Positions 52,290 to 60,468 of a stretch of 64,000 nucleotides of DNA are shown here, one piece after another; within the stretch, counting starts at the first letter, position 1; every line of letters begins with the position of its first letter. The notes under the pieces were generated by a model. The model worked only from the letters and a program-made list of their open reading frames with translations, did not search any database and was not told where the DNA came from. Position numbers and translations under genes: made by a program. Location: positions 5,384,001-5,448,000 of the forward strand of contig NZ_CP061947.1 in NCBI RefSeq assembly GCF_014838715.1, in the 5' to 3' direction. The stretch comes from Algoriphagus sp. Y33. Lineage in GTDB: Bacteria; Bacteroidota; Bacteroidia; Cytophagales; Cyclobacteriaceae.

Positions 52290-53144
52290 GTGGCTTTAGA
52301 CCAATACCAAGAAGAAGAGGAAGAAGAAGGAATGTCCTTTTTGGACCATTTAGAGGCTTTGCGCTGGCATTTGCTTCGTTCAGTAGCAGCTATTCTGATT
52401 TTGTCTGTTGCGGCCTTTTTGGCCAAAAGCTTTGTTTTTGGCGTAGTAATCCTTGGCCCTTCCAAGGTTGACTTTGTCACATATAGATGGTTGTGTGAAC
52501 TCAGTGATTATGTGGGGTTGCCGGCACTCTGTATAGACGAGTTGCCGTTTACTATTCAGAGTAGGCAGATGACAGGGCAGTTTACTATGCACATGACTTC
52601 CAGTTTTGTGGTGGGATTTATTGCATCGTTTCCCTTTGTTTTCTGGGAAGTGTGGAGGTTTATCAGCCCGGGATTGTATGATCAGGAGAAGAATGCCGCA
52701 AGGGGAGCAGTGTTCTTTGTGAGTTTGTTGTTCTTTATGGGTGCTGGATTTGGGTACTTTATCTTATCTCCACTTTCTATCAACTTCTTGTCAAACTATC
52801 AATTAGATCCTTCGATCCTTAATGAGTTTGACATCACCTCCTATATTTCTACATTGACGATGCTGGTTCTGGCATCGGCTATTATGTTCCAGCTTCCTGT
52901 GGTGGTTTATTTCCTGGCTATGTCAGGTTTGGTGACTTCCGGTATGCTAAAAGCCTACAGAAGGCATGCCATTGTGGTGATCTTGGTTTTGTCAGCGATA
53001 ATCACCCCTCCCGATGTGATCAGCCAAATCTTGATTGCAATGCCTATCCTCGTTTTATATGAAGCAGGGATTCAGATTGCAAAGAGATTGGAGAAGAAAA
53101 GAGCAAAGAGAAAAGCTCAGGAAGATATAGACGATGCGCTTTAA
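52290..53144 (+). CDS. tatC: Sec-independent protein translocase TatC
   Basis: The core subunit of the twin-arginine export system in the inner membrane, recognising the signal peptide of folded proteins. The 284-residue protein has an acidic N-terminus, then MSFLDHLEALRWHLLRS, six membrane helices, and the YDQEKNAARGAVFFVSLLFFMGAGFGYF and ITPPDVISQILIAMPILVLYE signatures of the C-terminal half. The start is GTG. tatA is not in this window. It follows glyA by 16 bases. Confidence 0.96.
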   Translation: MALDQYQEEEEEEGMSFLDHLEALRWHLLRSVAAILILSVAAFLAKSFVFGVVILGPSKVDFVTYRWLCELSDYVGLPALCIDELPFTIQSRQMTGQFTMHMTSSFVVGFIASFPFVFWEVWRFISPGLYDQEKNAARGAVFFVSLLFFMGAGFGYFILSPLSINFLSNYQLDPSILNEFDITSYISTLTMLVLASAIMFQLPVVVYFLAMSGLVTSGMLKAYRRHAIVVILVLSAIITPPDVISQILIAMPILVLYEAGIQIAKRLEKKRAKRKAQEDIDDAL

Positions 53145-53334
53145 GCGTAGAAGCTAGACTTAAGTATCAATAGCTAGATTTTAGAAGAAAGAGCCATGAG
53201 CCCAGAGGAAAGATGTCAGGTTGGAGGCTTTAGATTAAAAGAGTTAATTGAAAAGAACCTAAAAAATTAAAGACAAGATAGGAGGTATTAATTACTAATG
53301 TCTTTTGTCTAACGTCTTGTGTCTTCAAAGAATT

Positions 53335-53772
53335 ATGGCAAAGAAAATAGCAATAGGAGGAGACCATGCAGGGGTTGAATACAAAGGGAAGCTTATCGGC
53401 AAGCTAGAATCACTAGGCTACGAAGTAAAGGACTTTGGTCCTTTCTCAGATGTTTCTGTGGATTATCCTGATTATGTTCACCCGCTAAGCACCGCTATTG
53501 AAAATGGTGAATATGAGCTTGGAATTGTGATCTGCGGAAGTGGAAACGGTGTGGCGATTACTGCCAATAAGCATCAGGGTATCCGTGCTGCTCTTTGCTG
53601 GAACGAAGAGTTGGCTGCACTTTGCCGTCAGCATAATAACGCAAATGTGCTTGCATTACCAGCCCGATTTATCTCTTATGAGTTGGTAGAGAGACTAGCA
53701 GAAATATTCCTAACTACCGAATTCGAAGGCGGAAGACATCAGAATCGGGTGAGTAAGATTGCTTGTAGCTAA
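53335..53772 (+). CDS. rpiB: Ribose 5-phosphate isomerase B
   Basis: A 145-residue RpiB/LacAB-type isomerase interconverting ribose 5-phosphate and ribulose 5-phosphate. Motifs: IAIGGDHAGVEYKG, DFGPFSD, YPDYVHPL, GIVICGSGNGVAITANKHQGIRAALCW with the catalytic Cys and Asn, and NVLALPARFIS. The C-terminal GGRHQNRVSKIACS is standard. ATG 53335 is preferred over an upstream start, because the first 10 residues of the longer frame are not conserved. The last 13 codons, stop and terminator are repeated at 55073-55168, so the gene is the site next to which the Fic module sits. Confidence 0.95.
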   Translation: MAKKIAIGGDHAGVEYKGKLIGKLESLGYEVKDFGPFSDVSVDYPDYVHPLSTAIENGEYELGIVICGSGNGVAITANKHQGIRAALCWNEELAALCRQHNNANVLALPARFISYELVERLAEIFLTTEFEGGRHQNRVSKIACS

Positions 53773-53827
53773 TAAGGATTTTAATAAGTAGTAAAGCCCA
53801 TTTTGTAATCCAGGATGGGCTTTTTTG
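53732..53827 (+). repeat. Direct repeat, left copy (3' end of rpiB and terminator)
   Basis: These 96 bases match 55073-55168 at 88 positions. They hold the last 13 codons and stop of rpiB, the spacer and the terminator. Six of the eight differences are transitions. The pair encloses the Fic module. Confidence 0.9.
53793..53826 (+). terminator. rpiB terminator
   Basis: AAAGCCCAT (53793-53801) pairs with ATGGGCTTT (53815-53823), then the T run ends at 53826. In the right copy of the direct repeat the second arm is changed to AGTGGCT, which weakens the stem. Confidence 0.85.
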
Positions 53828-53847
53828 GGTTGAATAATTTTTATGTA

Positions 53848-54447
53848 TTAGTGCTTTGCAAAGTTGATTATTAATGGATTTATGTCTCCTTGATCAGCAT
53901 TTTTTAGAGCAGAAATATATGCTTTTCTCGTTTCGTCCGCTTTGATCATATTCGATTTATTCCATGAGAATATTTCTTCTTTAAATATGGATTCCATGAT
54001 AATATCTGCCATCATTCTTGAATGTCGTCCATTCCCATTTGGAAAACAATGAATTGCTACAATTCTATGCTTGAAACGAATAGCTATTTCATCTGGCTTA
54101 AAAACATTATGCTCGATCCAATATTTAGTATCGTCAATCAGGTTTTTTAACTCTACCCCAATCTGATTCCAAGGTATCCCAAGATTTTTATTACTCCTCC
54201 TAAATTCGCCAGCCCATTTCCATACATCTCCGTACATTTTTTTATGTAAGTCTCTGATGAATTTTTCTGTTAGGATTTTTTCAGCTTTTAGATTGGTATG
54301 AATTGTCCACTCCACAGCTTTTTCGATGTTCAGCTGCTCGAATTCATCCAATTCCTTTTGGGTAGTAATTGAATTAATCTTTAGCCCATCTTTTTCTTCT
54401 TCATTGATTGGCGTCTGTCCATCATCATACTGAAGTTTTAATCCCAT
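53848..54447 (-). CDS. Fic domain protein (mobile mystery protein B)
   Basis: A 199-residue Fic enzyme that most likely transfers AMP (or another NMP or phosphate group) from a nucleotide to a target protein. The active site HCFPNGNGRHSR lies at 133-144, with the catalytic His133 and the phosphate-binding loop. Upstream KKMYGDVWKWAGEFR is a usual Fic flap region. The opening GQTPINEEEKDGLKINSITTQKELDEFEQLNI matches the family named mobile mystery protein B, which is always found beside protein A. No self-inhibitory S/TxxxE/GN motif was found with certainty, so control may come from protein A. It overlaps that gene by 10 bases. Confidence 0.88.
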   Translation of the reverse strand: MGLKLQYDDGQTPINEEEKDGLKINSITTQKELDEFEQLNIEKAVEWTIHTNLKAEKILTEKFIRDLHKKMYGDVWKWAGEFRRSNKNLGIPWNQIGVELKNLIDDTKYWIEHNVFKPDEIAIRFKHRIVAIHCFPNGNGRHSRMMADIIMESIFKEEIFSWNKSNMIKADETRKAYISALKNADQGDINPLIINFAKH

Positions 54448-54899
54448 AATGATTTTCTCATTTCTCTCTTTATTTCATCTGCCAAATCCTTAATAAATTC
54501 ATTGATTTTTTCCTCCTTGATTCCTTGGTTTTCCAATTGCATATTTTGATGAGTTCTCAAGACTATTTTACTAGCTAATTTCTCGGCATTTTTATTGATT
54601 AAACTGTCTATTGTTCCGTCTTTTGGCACAAAACCATAGACGAATTTTAATTCCAGAACCTCTCCAAATTGCCTCAATGTATTTATGCTTATAGCTCCTT
54701 TTTCTTCACTTTCCTCTATTCTTTTCATACCCTGTCTAGTGATGTTCAGCTTGGCACCTAGCTGTGCCAAGGTCATATTGAGTGCAGTACGAATTGTGTG
54801 TATCCAACCTTTGGTAGGTACCATAACGTCTTCCGTATTTTGGAAAGCTTTAAGTTTTTGGTCCAATTGCTCGATTAGAAGTTTACTTTTATTTCTCAT
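54438..54899 (-). CDS. HTH regulator (mobile mystery protein A)
   Basis: A 153-residue protein with a helix-turn-helix of the XRE type (about 33-80: WIHTIRTALNMTLAQLGAKLNITRQGMKRIEESE). It is the usual partner of the Fic protein, and the two are probably antitoxin or regulator and toxin. The C-terminal half is helical and charged. ATG 54899 is used since an AAAGG ribosome binding site lies just before it; a longer start at 54929 lies inside the operator array. It probably binds the four repeated sites at 54906-55019. Confidence 0.85.
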   Translation of the reverse strand: MRNKSKLLIEQLDQKLKAFQNTEDVMVPTKGWIHTIRTALNMTLAQLGAKLNITRQGMKRIEESEEKGAISINTLRQFGEVLELKFVYGFVPKDGTIDSLINKNAEKLASKIVLRTHQNMQLENQGIKEEKINEFIKDLADEIKREMRKSLWD

Positions 54900-54905
54900 C
54901 CTTTT

Positions 54906-55019
54906 GTAAATGAATATGTTTACAAACATATAAAAAAGTAAACATATTCATTTACAAAATGGTAAAAAAGTCAATGAATATATTGACAAATGTTAAAAAA
55001 TGTAAATAAAAATGATTAC
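54906..55019. promoter_or_regulatory. Array of four 18-bp sites with 32-bp period (operator or iteron-like)
   Basis: Site 1 GTAAATGAATATGTTTAC (54906-54923), site 2 its exact inverse at 54938-54955, site 3 GTCAATGAATATATTGAC (54970-54987), site 4 GTAAATAAAAATGATTAC (55002-55019). Starts are 32 bases apart every time and each spacer is 14 bases and A-rich. A -7-like TATGTTTG (minus strand, 54923-54930) lies between sites 1 and 2, so sites 1-2 cover the probable promoter of the module. Confidence 0.7.
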
Positions 55020-55113
55020 AAAAGTCTCAGAGATGTTGGATAAAACGTTCCTGTCCGCAGCCTTCGATGGTAGAAGACATCAGAATCGAGTGAGTAAGAT
55101 TGCCTGTAGTTAA
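55012..55113 (+). pseudogene. Detached RpiB C-terminal remnant
   Basis: The frame reads KVSEMLDKTFLSAAFDGRRH then QNRVSKIACS and a stop; compare RpiB LVERLAEIFLTTEFEGGRHQ. The last 13 residues are identical except for one (R for G at the first shared codon), and the three silent differences from rpiB (CGG/CGA, GCT/GCC, AGC/AGT) show that the copy evolved as coding DNA. The first three codons (from ATG 55012) belong to site 4 of the array, so the gene part begins near 55021. The body of the gene is missing, so it is not functional. Confidence 0.75.
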
Positions 55114-55168
55114 TAAGGATTTCAATAAGTAGTAAAGCCCATCTTGTGATCCAGGAGTGGCTTTTTTG
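55073..55168 (+). repeat. Direct repeat, right copy (rpiB end and degenerate terminator)
   Basis: Ninety-six bases with 88 matches to 53732-53827. In the terminator part the second arm is altered (AGTGGCT for ATGGGCT), so the stem is weaker. Confidence 0.9.
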
Positions 55169-55221
55169 ATAAACAAAAGGATTGGAGCAAACGGAAGTTT
55201 TTATTTGTCTGAATGAAGTGC

Positions 55222-56856
55222 TTACAAGCTTACGTTTCCGTTAGAAACCTGGCTTGCCAGGATTAGCGCATTGTACAGGTTGGCAATTTTACCGGATTTG
55301 GAGATTTCTGAAAAGGATTTTACTTCCCCTTCAGGTCCGCCTACCTGAACTTTCATGGTAGATGGGATTCCTGATTCCATAATGATTTGCTTTACTTGGG
55401 CGGCGCTCAGGCTTGGAAAATAAGATCTTATCATTGCAGCCAAACCTGCTACAGCCGGAGCTGCCATGGAAGTCCCTCCCTGAAATTCATAAGAATCATG
55501 GGGCATAGTGGAGTATATCTTATCCCCGGGGGCAAAGATGTCCACATTGTTTTTTCCATAATTGGAAAATACCGCGACCAGATCTGATCCATAAGCAGAT
55601 GTCAATGCTCCCACTGTAAGGTAGTTGTTGGCCACTTCTTGTGAGTATTCAATAGAATGGTCATTAGGGAAATTAGTGTTCTCTGGAGAGTCGAGATCAA
55701 TCCCGTCATTTCCTGCTGAATGGACAAACAGAACATCTTTGGAAGCGGCATATTTCAAGGCCTCATATACCCATTCTGAATTGGGGGAAAATCCTTTTCC
55801 AAAACTGGCATTGATCACTTTAGCTCCATTGTCTGCCGCATATCGGATGGCGAGAGCAATATCCTTATCGTATTCATCTCCATTTGGAACAGCCCGAATG
55901 GACATGATTTTGACTTTTTTAGCTACCCCATTCACCCCTTTTTTATTGTTTCTGGTAGCGGCAATGATCCCTGCCACATGTGAACCATGGCTTTCTTCGG
56001 GGTCTCTGATAGCCGGATTTCCATCGCCATAGTCAGTATCGGAAATATCATAAGGATCGTCTCCTACCGGAGTGCGTCCATTGAAGTCCACGTTCAAATT
56101 GTATTTGAGCTGTTCACCATAATACTTGATTCCTTTCTGCATATCCTTTAGGGCGGCTGGAATTTCCTCTCCATAGCTAATTACCTGCATTAGCATACCT
56201 AAGGATCTTTCTTCTTGCGCATTTTTTGGCTGATAGCCTTCCAAGTCTGCAAGAGAGTAGAATTCTTTGCCCAGATTTTTTTGCATGTTTTGATCAGCCA
56301 TGCTAACTAACTGCTCTATCTGTTTGAGTTGAGGTAAAGCTGATTTGGCTTCATCTAGCTTCTCATCCAATTGTGACTTGGCGGCTTGTTGATAAGCTTC
56401 GTCTCCGATTTTTAATCGTAAGATCCGGGCCATTTCCAATTGCTCGTTGTAAGATTCTCCCAAGAAATTATATCCATGGATGTCATCTACATAGCCATTG
56501 CCGTCATTATCTATCCCGTCTCCCGGCTTCTCGCCTGGATTGGTCCAAAGCACATCTTTGATATCTTCATGATCAAGGTCAATTCCGGAATCAATAACTG
56601 CTACGATTACCTGCTCACCTTTTTTCTTTTTTAGAAGTTCTGAATAGGCACGGTCCACGCTCATTCCGGGAATAGTATCCTTTTGTAAATCTAAATGTCC
56701 CCAGTGTTTGGATTCTTGATCTGAGAGTTTGGCTACTTTCATGTTGGTATTTGTGTAACTGATAGGAGGAGCTGTCAATATTAATGAGGAATTACATCCC
56801 ATTACCAATAGGCCAATGCCTAGCCCAGCCAAAATTTGAATCTTGCTTTTAATCAT
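55222..56856 (-). CDS. S8 family serine peptidase, lipoprotein
   Basis: A 544-residue subtilisin-type protease. The lipobox VMGC gives lipidation at Cys21. The catalytic triad is Asp89 (VIDSGIDLDHED), His290 (ESHGSHVAGI) and Ser462 (GGTSMAAPAVAGL); oxyanion Asn lies in HSAGNDG. The distance between Asp and His is about 200 residues, because a helical insertion of about 130 residues (135-265) lies there, typical of one Bacteroidota subgroup. There is no C-terminal sorting domain. ATG 56856 is chosen over an ATG 12 codons upstream since the lipoprotein signal is then normal. Confidence 0.92.
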   Translation of the reverse strand: MIKSKIQILAGLGIGLLVMGCNSSLILTAPPISYTNTNMKVAKLSDQESKHWGHLDLQKDTIPGMSVDRAYSELLKKKKGEQVIVAVIDSGIDLDHEDIKDVLWTNPGEKPGDGIDNDGNGYVDDIHGYNFLGESYNEQLEMARILRLKIGDEAYQQAAKSQLDEKLDEAKSALPQLKQIEQLVSMADQNMQKNLGKEFYSLADLEGYQPKNAQEERSLGMLMQVISYGEEIPAALKDMQKGIKYYGEQLKYNLNVDFNGRTPVGDDPYDISDTDYGDGNPAIRDPEESHGSHVAGIIAATRNNKKGVNGVAKKVKIMSIRAVPNGDEYDKDIALAIRYAADNGAKVINASFGKGFSPNSEWVYEALKYAASKDVLFVHSAGNDGIDLDSPENTNFPNDHSIEYSQEVANNYLTVGALTSAYGSDLVAVFSNYGKNNVDIFAPGDKIYSTMPHDSYEFQGGTSMAAPAVAGLAAMIRSYFPSLSAAQVKQIIMESGIPSTMKVQVGGPEGEVKSFSEISKSGKIANLYNALILASQVSNGNVSL

Positions 56857-57249
56857 AGTTAAAAGTAACGCCCGGGATACAAAAAGAGCCAAATTTCACA
56901 TGTTAAAAATGGTGAAGTAAGCTTAGTTTTACTTGAATGGATTTTTTTATTGATAATTCTCAAAATCCATATTCAATTACCCCGCATTGCATTTCCCTAG
57001 AAAAAGTATTGGACGAGCTAAATTTTTGGGGTTGTTGCATAGGAAGAAGATTATGGGGAGGTAGTTGGGGTTGCTTTCTATGAGTCTGAAATGAGGAATT
57101 GCAAATTCAAAGGGATAGAAGGGTATAGCTGAAAACTACTCCTAGAGGATATAGCTAAGTTCTTTCTATTAACTTGAAAATGGAGTTTTTAGGTGAAGCA
57201 AAAATTAATCGGCCATAAGGATAGAATTACTAAAGTTGCTTCTAAAAGT
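56857..57249. other. 393-base gap without a recognised gene
   Basis: No open frame of useful length, repeat, RNA or terminator with good pairing was seen between the start of the S8 peptidase gene and the 3' end of darG. The part near 56870 holds the probable promoter of the peptidase gene (TACTTTTA-like box three bases before its ATG). The rest is AT-rich and unassigned. Confidence 0.4.
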
Positions 57250-58278
57250 TCAGAATTGAACCTTACTAAGGTGTTTTAAGGAGATATCTATGTACTTTGG
57301 GTTTGAGAACATTGACCGTTTTCGATCACTCCATGTATCAAGCTTTTCTGTGATAATTTCTCGATTTAAACTGTTCTCTTTTTGAGAAATAAAGTCTATT
57401 GATGAGAGTAGTTCAAGTGCAAAATCAGAATAAAAACCATTTAAGAATTCAATTGTTCTTGTTGCGATTACTTTCAACTCAGGCCTGTTTTCAATATAGT
57501 TATTAACTTCCTCGAATCCATCCGAAACAAGGGTTAGTGGGTCAAATGGTTTTTTACTCATATCACTGTAACCCATTACATAACTGCCATTTAAAGTGTT
57601 CAACAAAAACCTTACTTTACTAGAATATGGCCCATAAAAATTTGGCTCATAAGTTAATTTAAAGAATTTTTTGGCGCCAAATCTTTGAAGAAAGTATGCA
57701 ACTTTCTCACTTGAGAATTCAGATACATATTCTCCATTTCTCACTAAATCATAAAGAACATATAAAAGTAGTGCTCTTGCATCTGTAAGTTTTACTCTCT
57801 CTTTCTTAAGTTTTTCTTTAATAAAAGAACTTGGTTCATAAACAAAGACTTCAATATCAACTCCATTTAAATATTTAGCTATTATGGTTTTTACTTTTTC
57901 CCATTCTAATCCACCATTACCTGCCCCCAATGGAGGTATAGCTATACTATTAATGTTATAGGTGTTAATCACATTTATTAAATCTTGAAGACCATTTTCA
58001 ATGTATTCGTATTCAGAAGGCTTTCTCCAATCTTTCTTTGTAGGGAAATTTATAATGAATTTTTCACCACCACTGATATTGGCTTCTTTAGTAACGAAAA
58101 GTTTACCTACTTTAACTTGATCGGTTTTACATGCTAAATTATAAGCTTTAAAATTATTTGGATAAGCTTTTTTAAATTGTAGGGCGATACCTTTTCCCAT
58201 TACTCCAACTGTATTGACCGTATTTACTAAAGCCTCAGCTTTACTGTCAAGAATATTTCCTGTTAAGTAAGTGATCAT
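57250..58278 (-). CDS. darG: DarG macrodomain antitoxin (DNA ADP-ribosylglycohydrolase)
   Basis: A 342-residue protein with an N-terminal macrodomain (about 1-155) and a C-terminal helical domain (160-342). Macro motifs: YLTGNILDSKAEALVNTVNTVGVMGKGIALQFKKAYP with the ADP-ribose loop and PPLGAGNGGLEWEKV. It removes ADP-ribose from thymidine in DNA placed by DarT, and the C-terminal domain is thought to bind and block DarT. It lies nine bases after darT on the same strand. The pair acts as a toxin-antitoxin and anti-phage system in other bacteria. Confidence 0.9.
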   Translation of the reverse strand: MITYLTGNILDSKAEALVNTVNTVGVMGKGIALQFKKAYPNNFKAYNLACKTDQVKVGKLFVTKEANISGGEKFIINFPTKKDWRKPSEYEYIENGLQDLINVINTYNINSIAIPPLGAGNGGLEWEKVKTIIAKYLNGVDIEVFVYEPSSFIKEKLKKERVKLTDARALLLYVLYDLVRNGEYVSEFSSEKVAYFLQRFGAKKFFKLTYEPNFYGPYSSKVRFLLNTLNGSYVMGYSDMSKKPFDPLTLVSDGFEEVNNYIENRPELKVIATRTIEFLNGFYSDFALELLSSIDFISQKENSLNREIITEKLDTWSDRKRSMFSNPKYIDISLKHLSKVQF

Positions 58279-58287
58279 ATTTATGGA

Positions 58288-58941
58288 TTAATAATATGCA
58301 TTAGGAATAACTTTAACTATTTGCTCATTAATGCCGAGTTCAATGAGCTTAATCTTTGCAGAATCGCAATAACAAACATATCCAATAATGAAGTCAGTCG
58401 GAATGTCTCCCTTTACTAAAAATTCAGCCTGTTTCTTTCTTTTAATATTAAGATTTTCATGCCCACCCCAGTATGATTTAGTGACAGAATCCCAGTCAAT
58501 AATTGCTGGTAAACTTGTAATTTTTTCTTTGCTATAGAAAGTTGTTAGTGAATCTGTCGCATGGCCATCCGAAAAATAATAAATCAATTCTGAGTTAACT
58601 ATCGATTGTAAGGAACATGCAAGGTAAACTATATCTTCAGGTTTACTTGCTTTTTCTACAAAATTTCCTCCATGCTGTATTACATACAACATCGGCATTT
58701 TAACACCGAAGTAAAATGGAGTGAATTCACCTAGTATGATTTCTTCAATCGGCACAAATGTACTACCGTTATCAATATTAACCCGTCTCGTTTTTCGATT
58801 ACTAATCAGGCTTAGGTCACCAATTCCGACAAAATCAGGATTTGAATTTGAAGAATTTTTATGAGTAATACCGTTGGCAAGAACATGAGGGATATTCTCA
58901 ATATGGAGTATTCTATAGATTTTTATTTGCTCCAAATTCAT
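58288..58941 (-). CDS. darT: DarT (DUF4433) DNA ADP-ribosyltransferase toxin
   Basis: A 217-residue toxin that ADP-ribosylates thymidine bases in DNA from NAD+. Family features: YRILHIENIPHVLANGI at the N-terminus (His13, NAD contact), ISNRKTRRVNI, FYFGVKMPMLYVI, and RKKQAEFLVKGDIP with the probable catalytic Glu173. The order darT then darG is the standard one. The two genes are more AT-rich than their neighbours, which fits recent transfer, though no mobility gene is attached. Confidence 0.9.
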   Translation of the reverse strand: MNLEQIKIYRILHIENIPHVLANGITHKNSSNSNPDFVGIGDLSLISNRKTRRVNIDNGSTFVPIEEIILGEFTPFYFGVKMPMLYVIQHGGNFVEKASKPEDIVYLACSLQSIVNSELIYYFSDGHATDSLTTFYSKEKITSLPAIIDWDSVTKSYWGGHENLNIKRKKQAEFLVKGDIPTDFIIGYVCYCDSAKIKLIELGINEQIVKVIPNAYY

Positions 58942-59154
58942 TAGGACAGATTAGCCAAAATTTAGGTCATAAACAAGAAAAAGATATTTGTCACATTGTG
59001 AGCAACGACAATTATTGACAACTTTTAATTTGAAGTTCCCTAAATTTCTTTGCATTCTCAAAATTACTGTTTTCTAGAAGCTAATCGATTTTTTTCTTTT
59101 AGTAAGTAAAAAATATTTTTTGGCCTATTATTTTAGAGAGCAATTTTCAGAGCT

Positions 59155-60468
59155 TTACCCCTCCCTCTGATACCATCGAAAACTCACATACCCAAAACCT
59201 ACCAATCCCCAGAAAATTGCCATTAAAGTCAAATTGTAGATGCTCATGGCCACCATGGCAATTACAGCAATCACCAAGGCAATAGCTGGGAAATAGGGGA
59301 AAAGGGGTACCCTGAAGGGTCTCTCTAAATCTGCATGATTTTTCCTTAAAGCAAAGAATGCAATCATAGAGACAATGTAAAGCGTCAAGGCACCAAAGCA
59401 TGCAATGGTGATAATTTCGCCTGTTTTACCAGTGAGCAATGCCAAAATTCCAATGCCCATATTGACTAGAAGCGCATTGACAGGAGTTTTGGTTTTCGCA
59501 TTTACTTTTCCCACAAAAGGACTCACGTAGCGCTCTCTGCCAAGTTCTAAAGTTGATCTGCCTGCAGCCAGAATGATCCCATGAAAGGAAGCAACCAAAC
59601 CAAACAAACCAACTGTAACTAATAGATGATAAAGAATATTGCTTTCTCCGACGATCTTGGCCAGTGCAAGCGGCAAGGGAGAATCTGATGGCTCAGCACT
59701 TCCGGGAGGGTAAACGATGGCTTCCCAACCATTTACTCCTACTGCAGAAGTAAACGTCAAAACGCATAAAATCACCAATGTCAAGATTGCGTAGCCAAAT
59801 CCAATCAGAATATTCCGTTGCGGGTTCTTGGCTTCTTCCGCCACATTTGCCACGCCTTCGATAGCTAAGAAGAACCAGATCGCAAAAGGTATTGCTGCGA
59901 AGGCTCCACCCCAGCCGTTGGGCAAGGCATTGGTAGTTAAGTTTTCAAACTCAAATGCGGTGAAACTCACTCCTGAGAAAATCAGCAACTCAAGAACCGC
60001 GATAATAGTGATGACCAATTCAAAATAGGCAGCGAATCTTACACCAGTAATATTGATAAAAGTGAAAATGAGGTAAGCGCCAATCGCTATGGTGGTGACA
60101 CTGATTTCAGGGAAAAAGACATTGAAATAGGCACCTATTGCAGCAGCTATGGCCGGTGGAGCGAATATAAATTCAATGCTTTGCGCCATTCCTGCCAAGA
60201 ATCCCCAGTTTTTCCCTAATCCCAACCGGGCATAATCAAATGCTCCTCCTGCTTTGGGAATAGCGCAGGCCATCTCAGTATAGCTGAAGGTAAAGGTCAC
60301 ATACATAATAATGATAAAAAATGTAGCCACTGCCAAGCCCAATGTACCACCTTCGGCAAGTCCAAGATTCCAGCCGAAATACATTCCTGATATCACATAG
60401 CCTACACCCAAGCCCCAAAGCATAAAAGGCCCCAGCGTGCGTTTTAATTCAGTTTTTTCCTGATTCAT
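59155..60468 (-). CDS. eat: Ethanolamine permease
   Basis: A 437-residue amino acid/polyamine/organocation transporter with 12 membrane helices. The opening LKRTLGPFMLWGLGVGYVISGMYFGWNLGL and the MACAIPKAGGAFDYARLGLGKNWGFLAGMAQSIEFIF stretch are typical of ethanolamine permeases (Eat). It brings in ethanolamine for the lyase encoded directly upstream. Its start overlaps the 3' end of eutC by 20 bases, which marks an operon. Confidence 0.92.
   Translation of the reverse strand: MNQEKTELKRTLGPFMLWGLGVGYVISGMYFGWNLGLAEGGTLGLAVATFFIIIMYVTFTFSYTEMACAIPKAGGAFDYARLGLGKNWGFLAGMAQSIEFIFAPPAIAAAIGAYFNVFFPEISVTTIAIGAYLIFTFINITGVRFAAYFELVITIIAVLELLIFSGVSFTAFEFENLTTNALPNGWGGAFAAIPFAIWFFLAIEGVANVAEEAKNPQRNILIGFGYAILTLVILCVLTFTSAVGVNGWEAIVYPPGSAEPSDSPLPLALAKIVGESNILYHLLVTVGLFGLVASFHGIILAAGRSTLELGRERYVSPFVGKVNAKTKTPVNALLVNMGIGILALLTGKTGEIITIACFGALTLYIVSMIAFFALRKNHADLERPFRVPLFPYFPAIALVIAVIAMVAMSIYNLTLMAIFWGLVGFGYVSFRWYQREG

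Noticed and set aside
54906..55019. CRISPR array interpretation of the 32-bp periodic sites
   Set aside because: Only four short sites, one inverted, with A-rich spacers that resemble each other rather than unique spacers. There are no cas genes.
55012..55113. Short ORF starting at ATG 55012 as a real small gene
   Set aside because: Its C-terminal 13 residues and stop are a copy of the rpiB end, and the start codon belongs to the fourth repeat site. It is better read as a gene remnant fused to the array.
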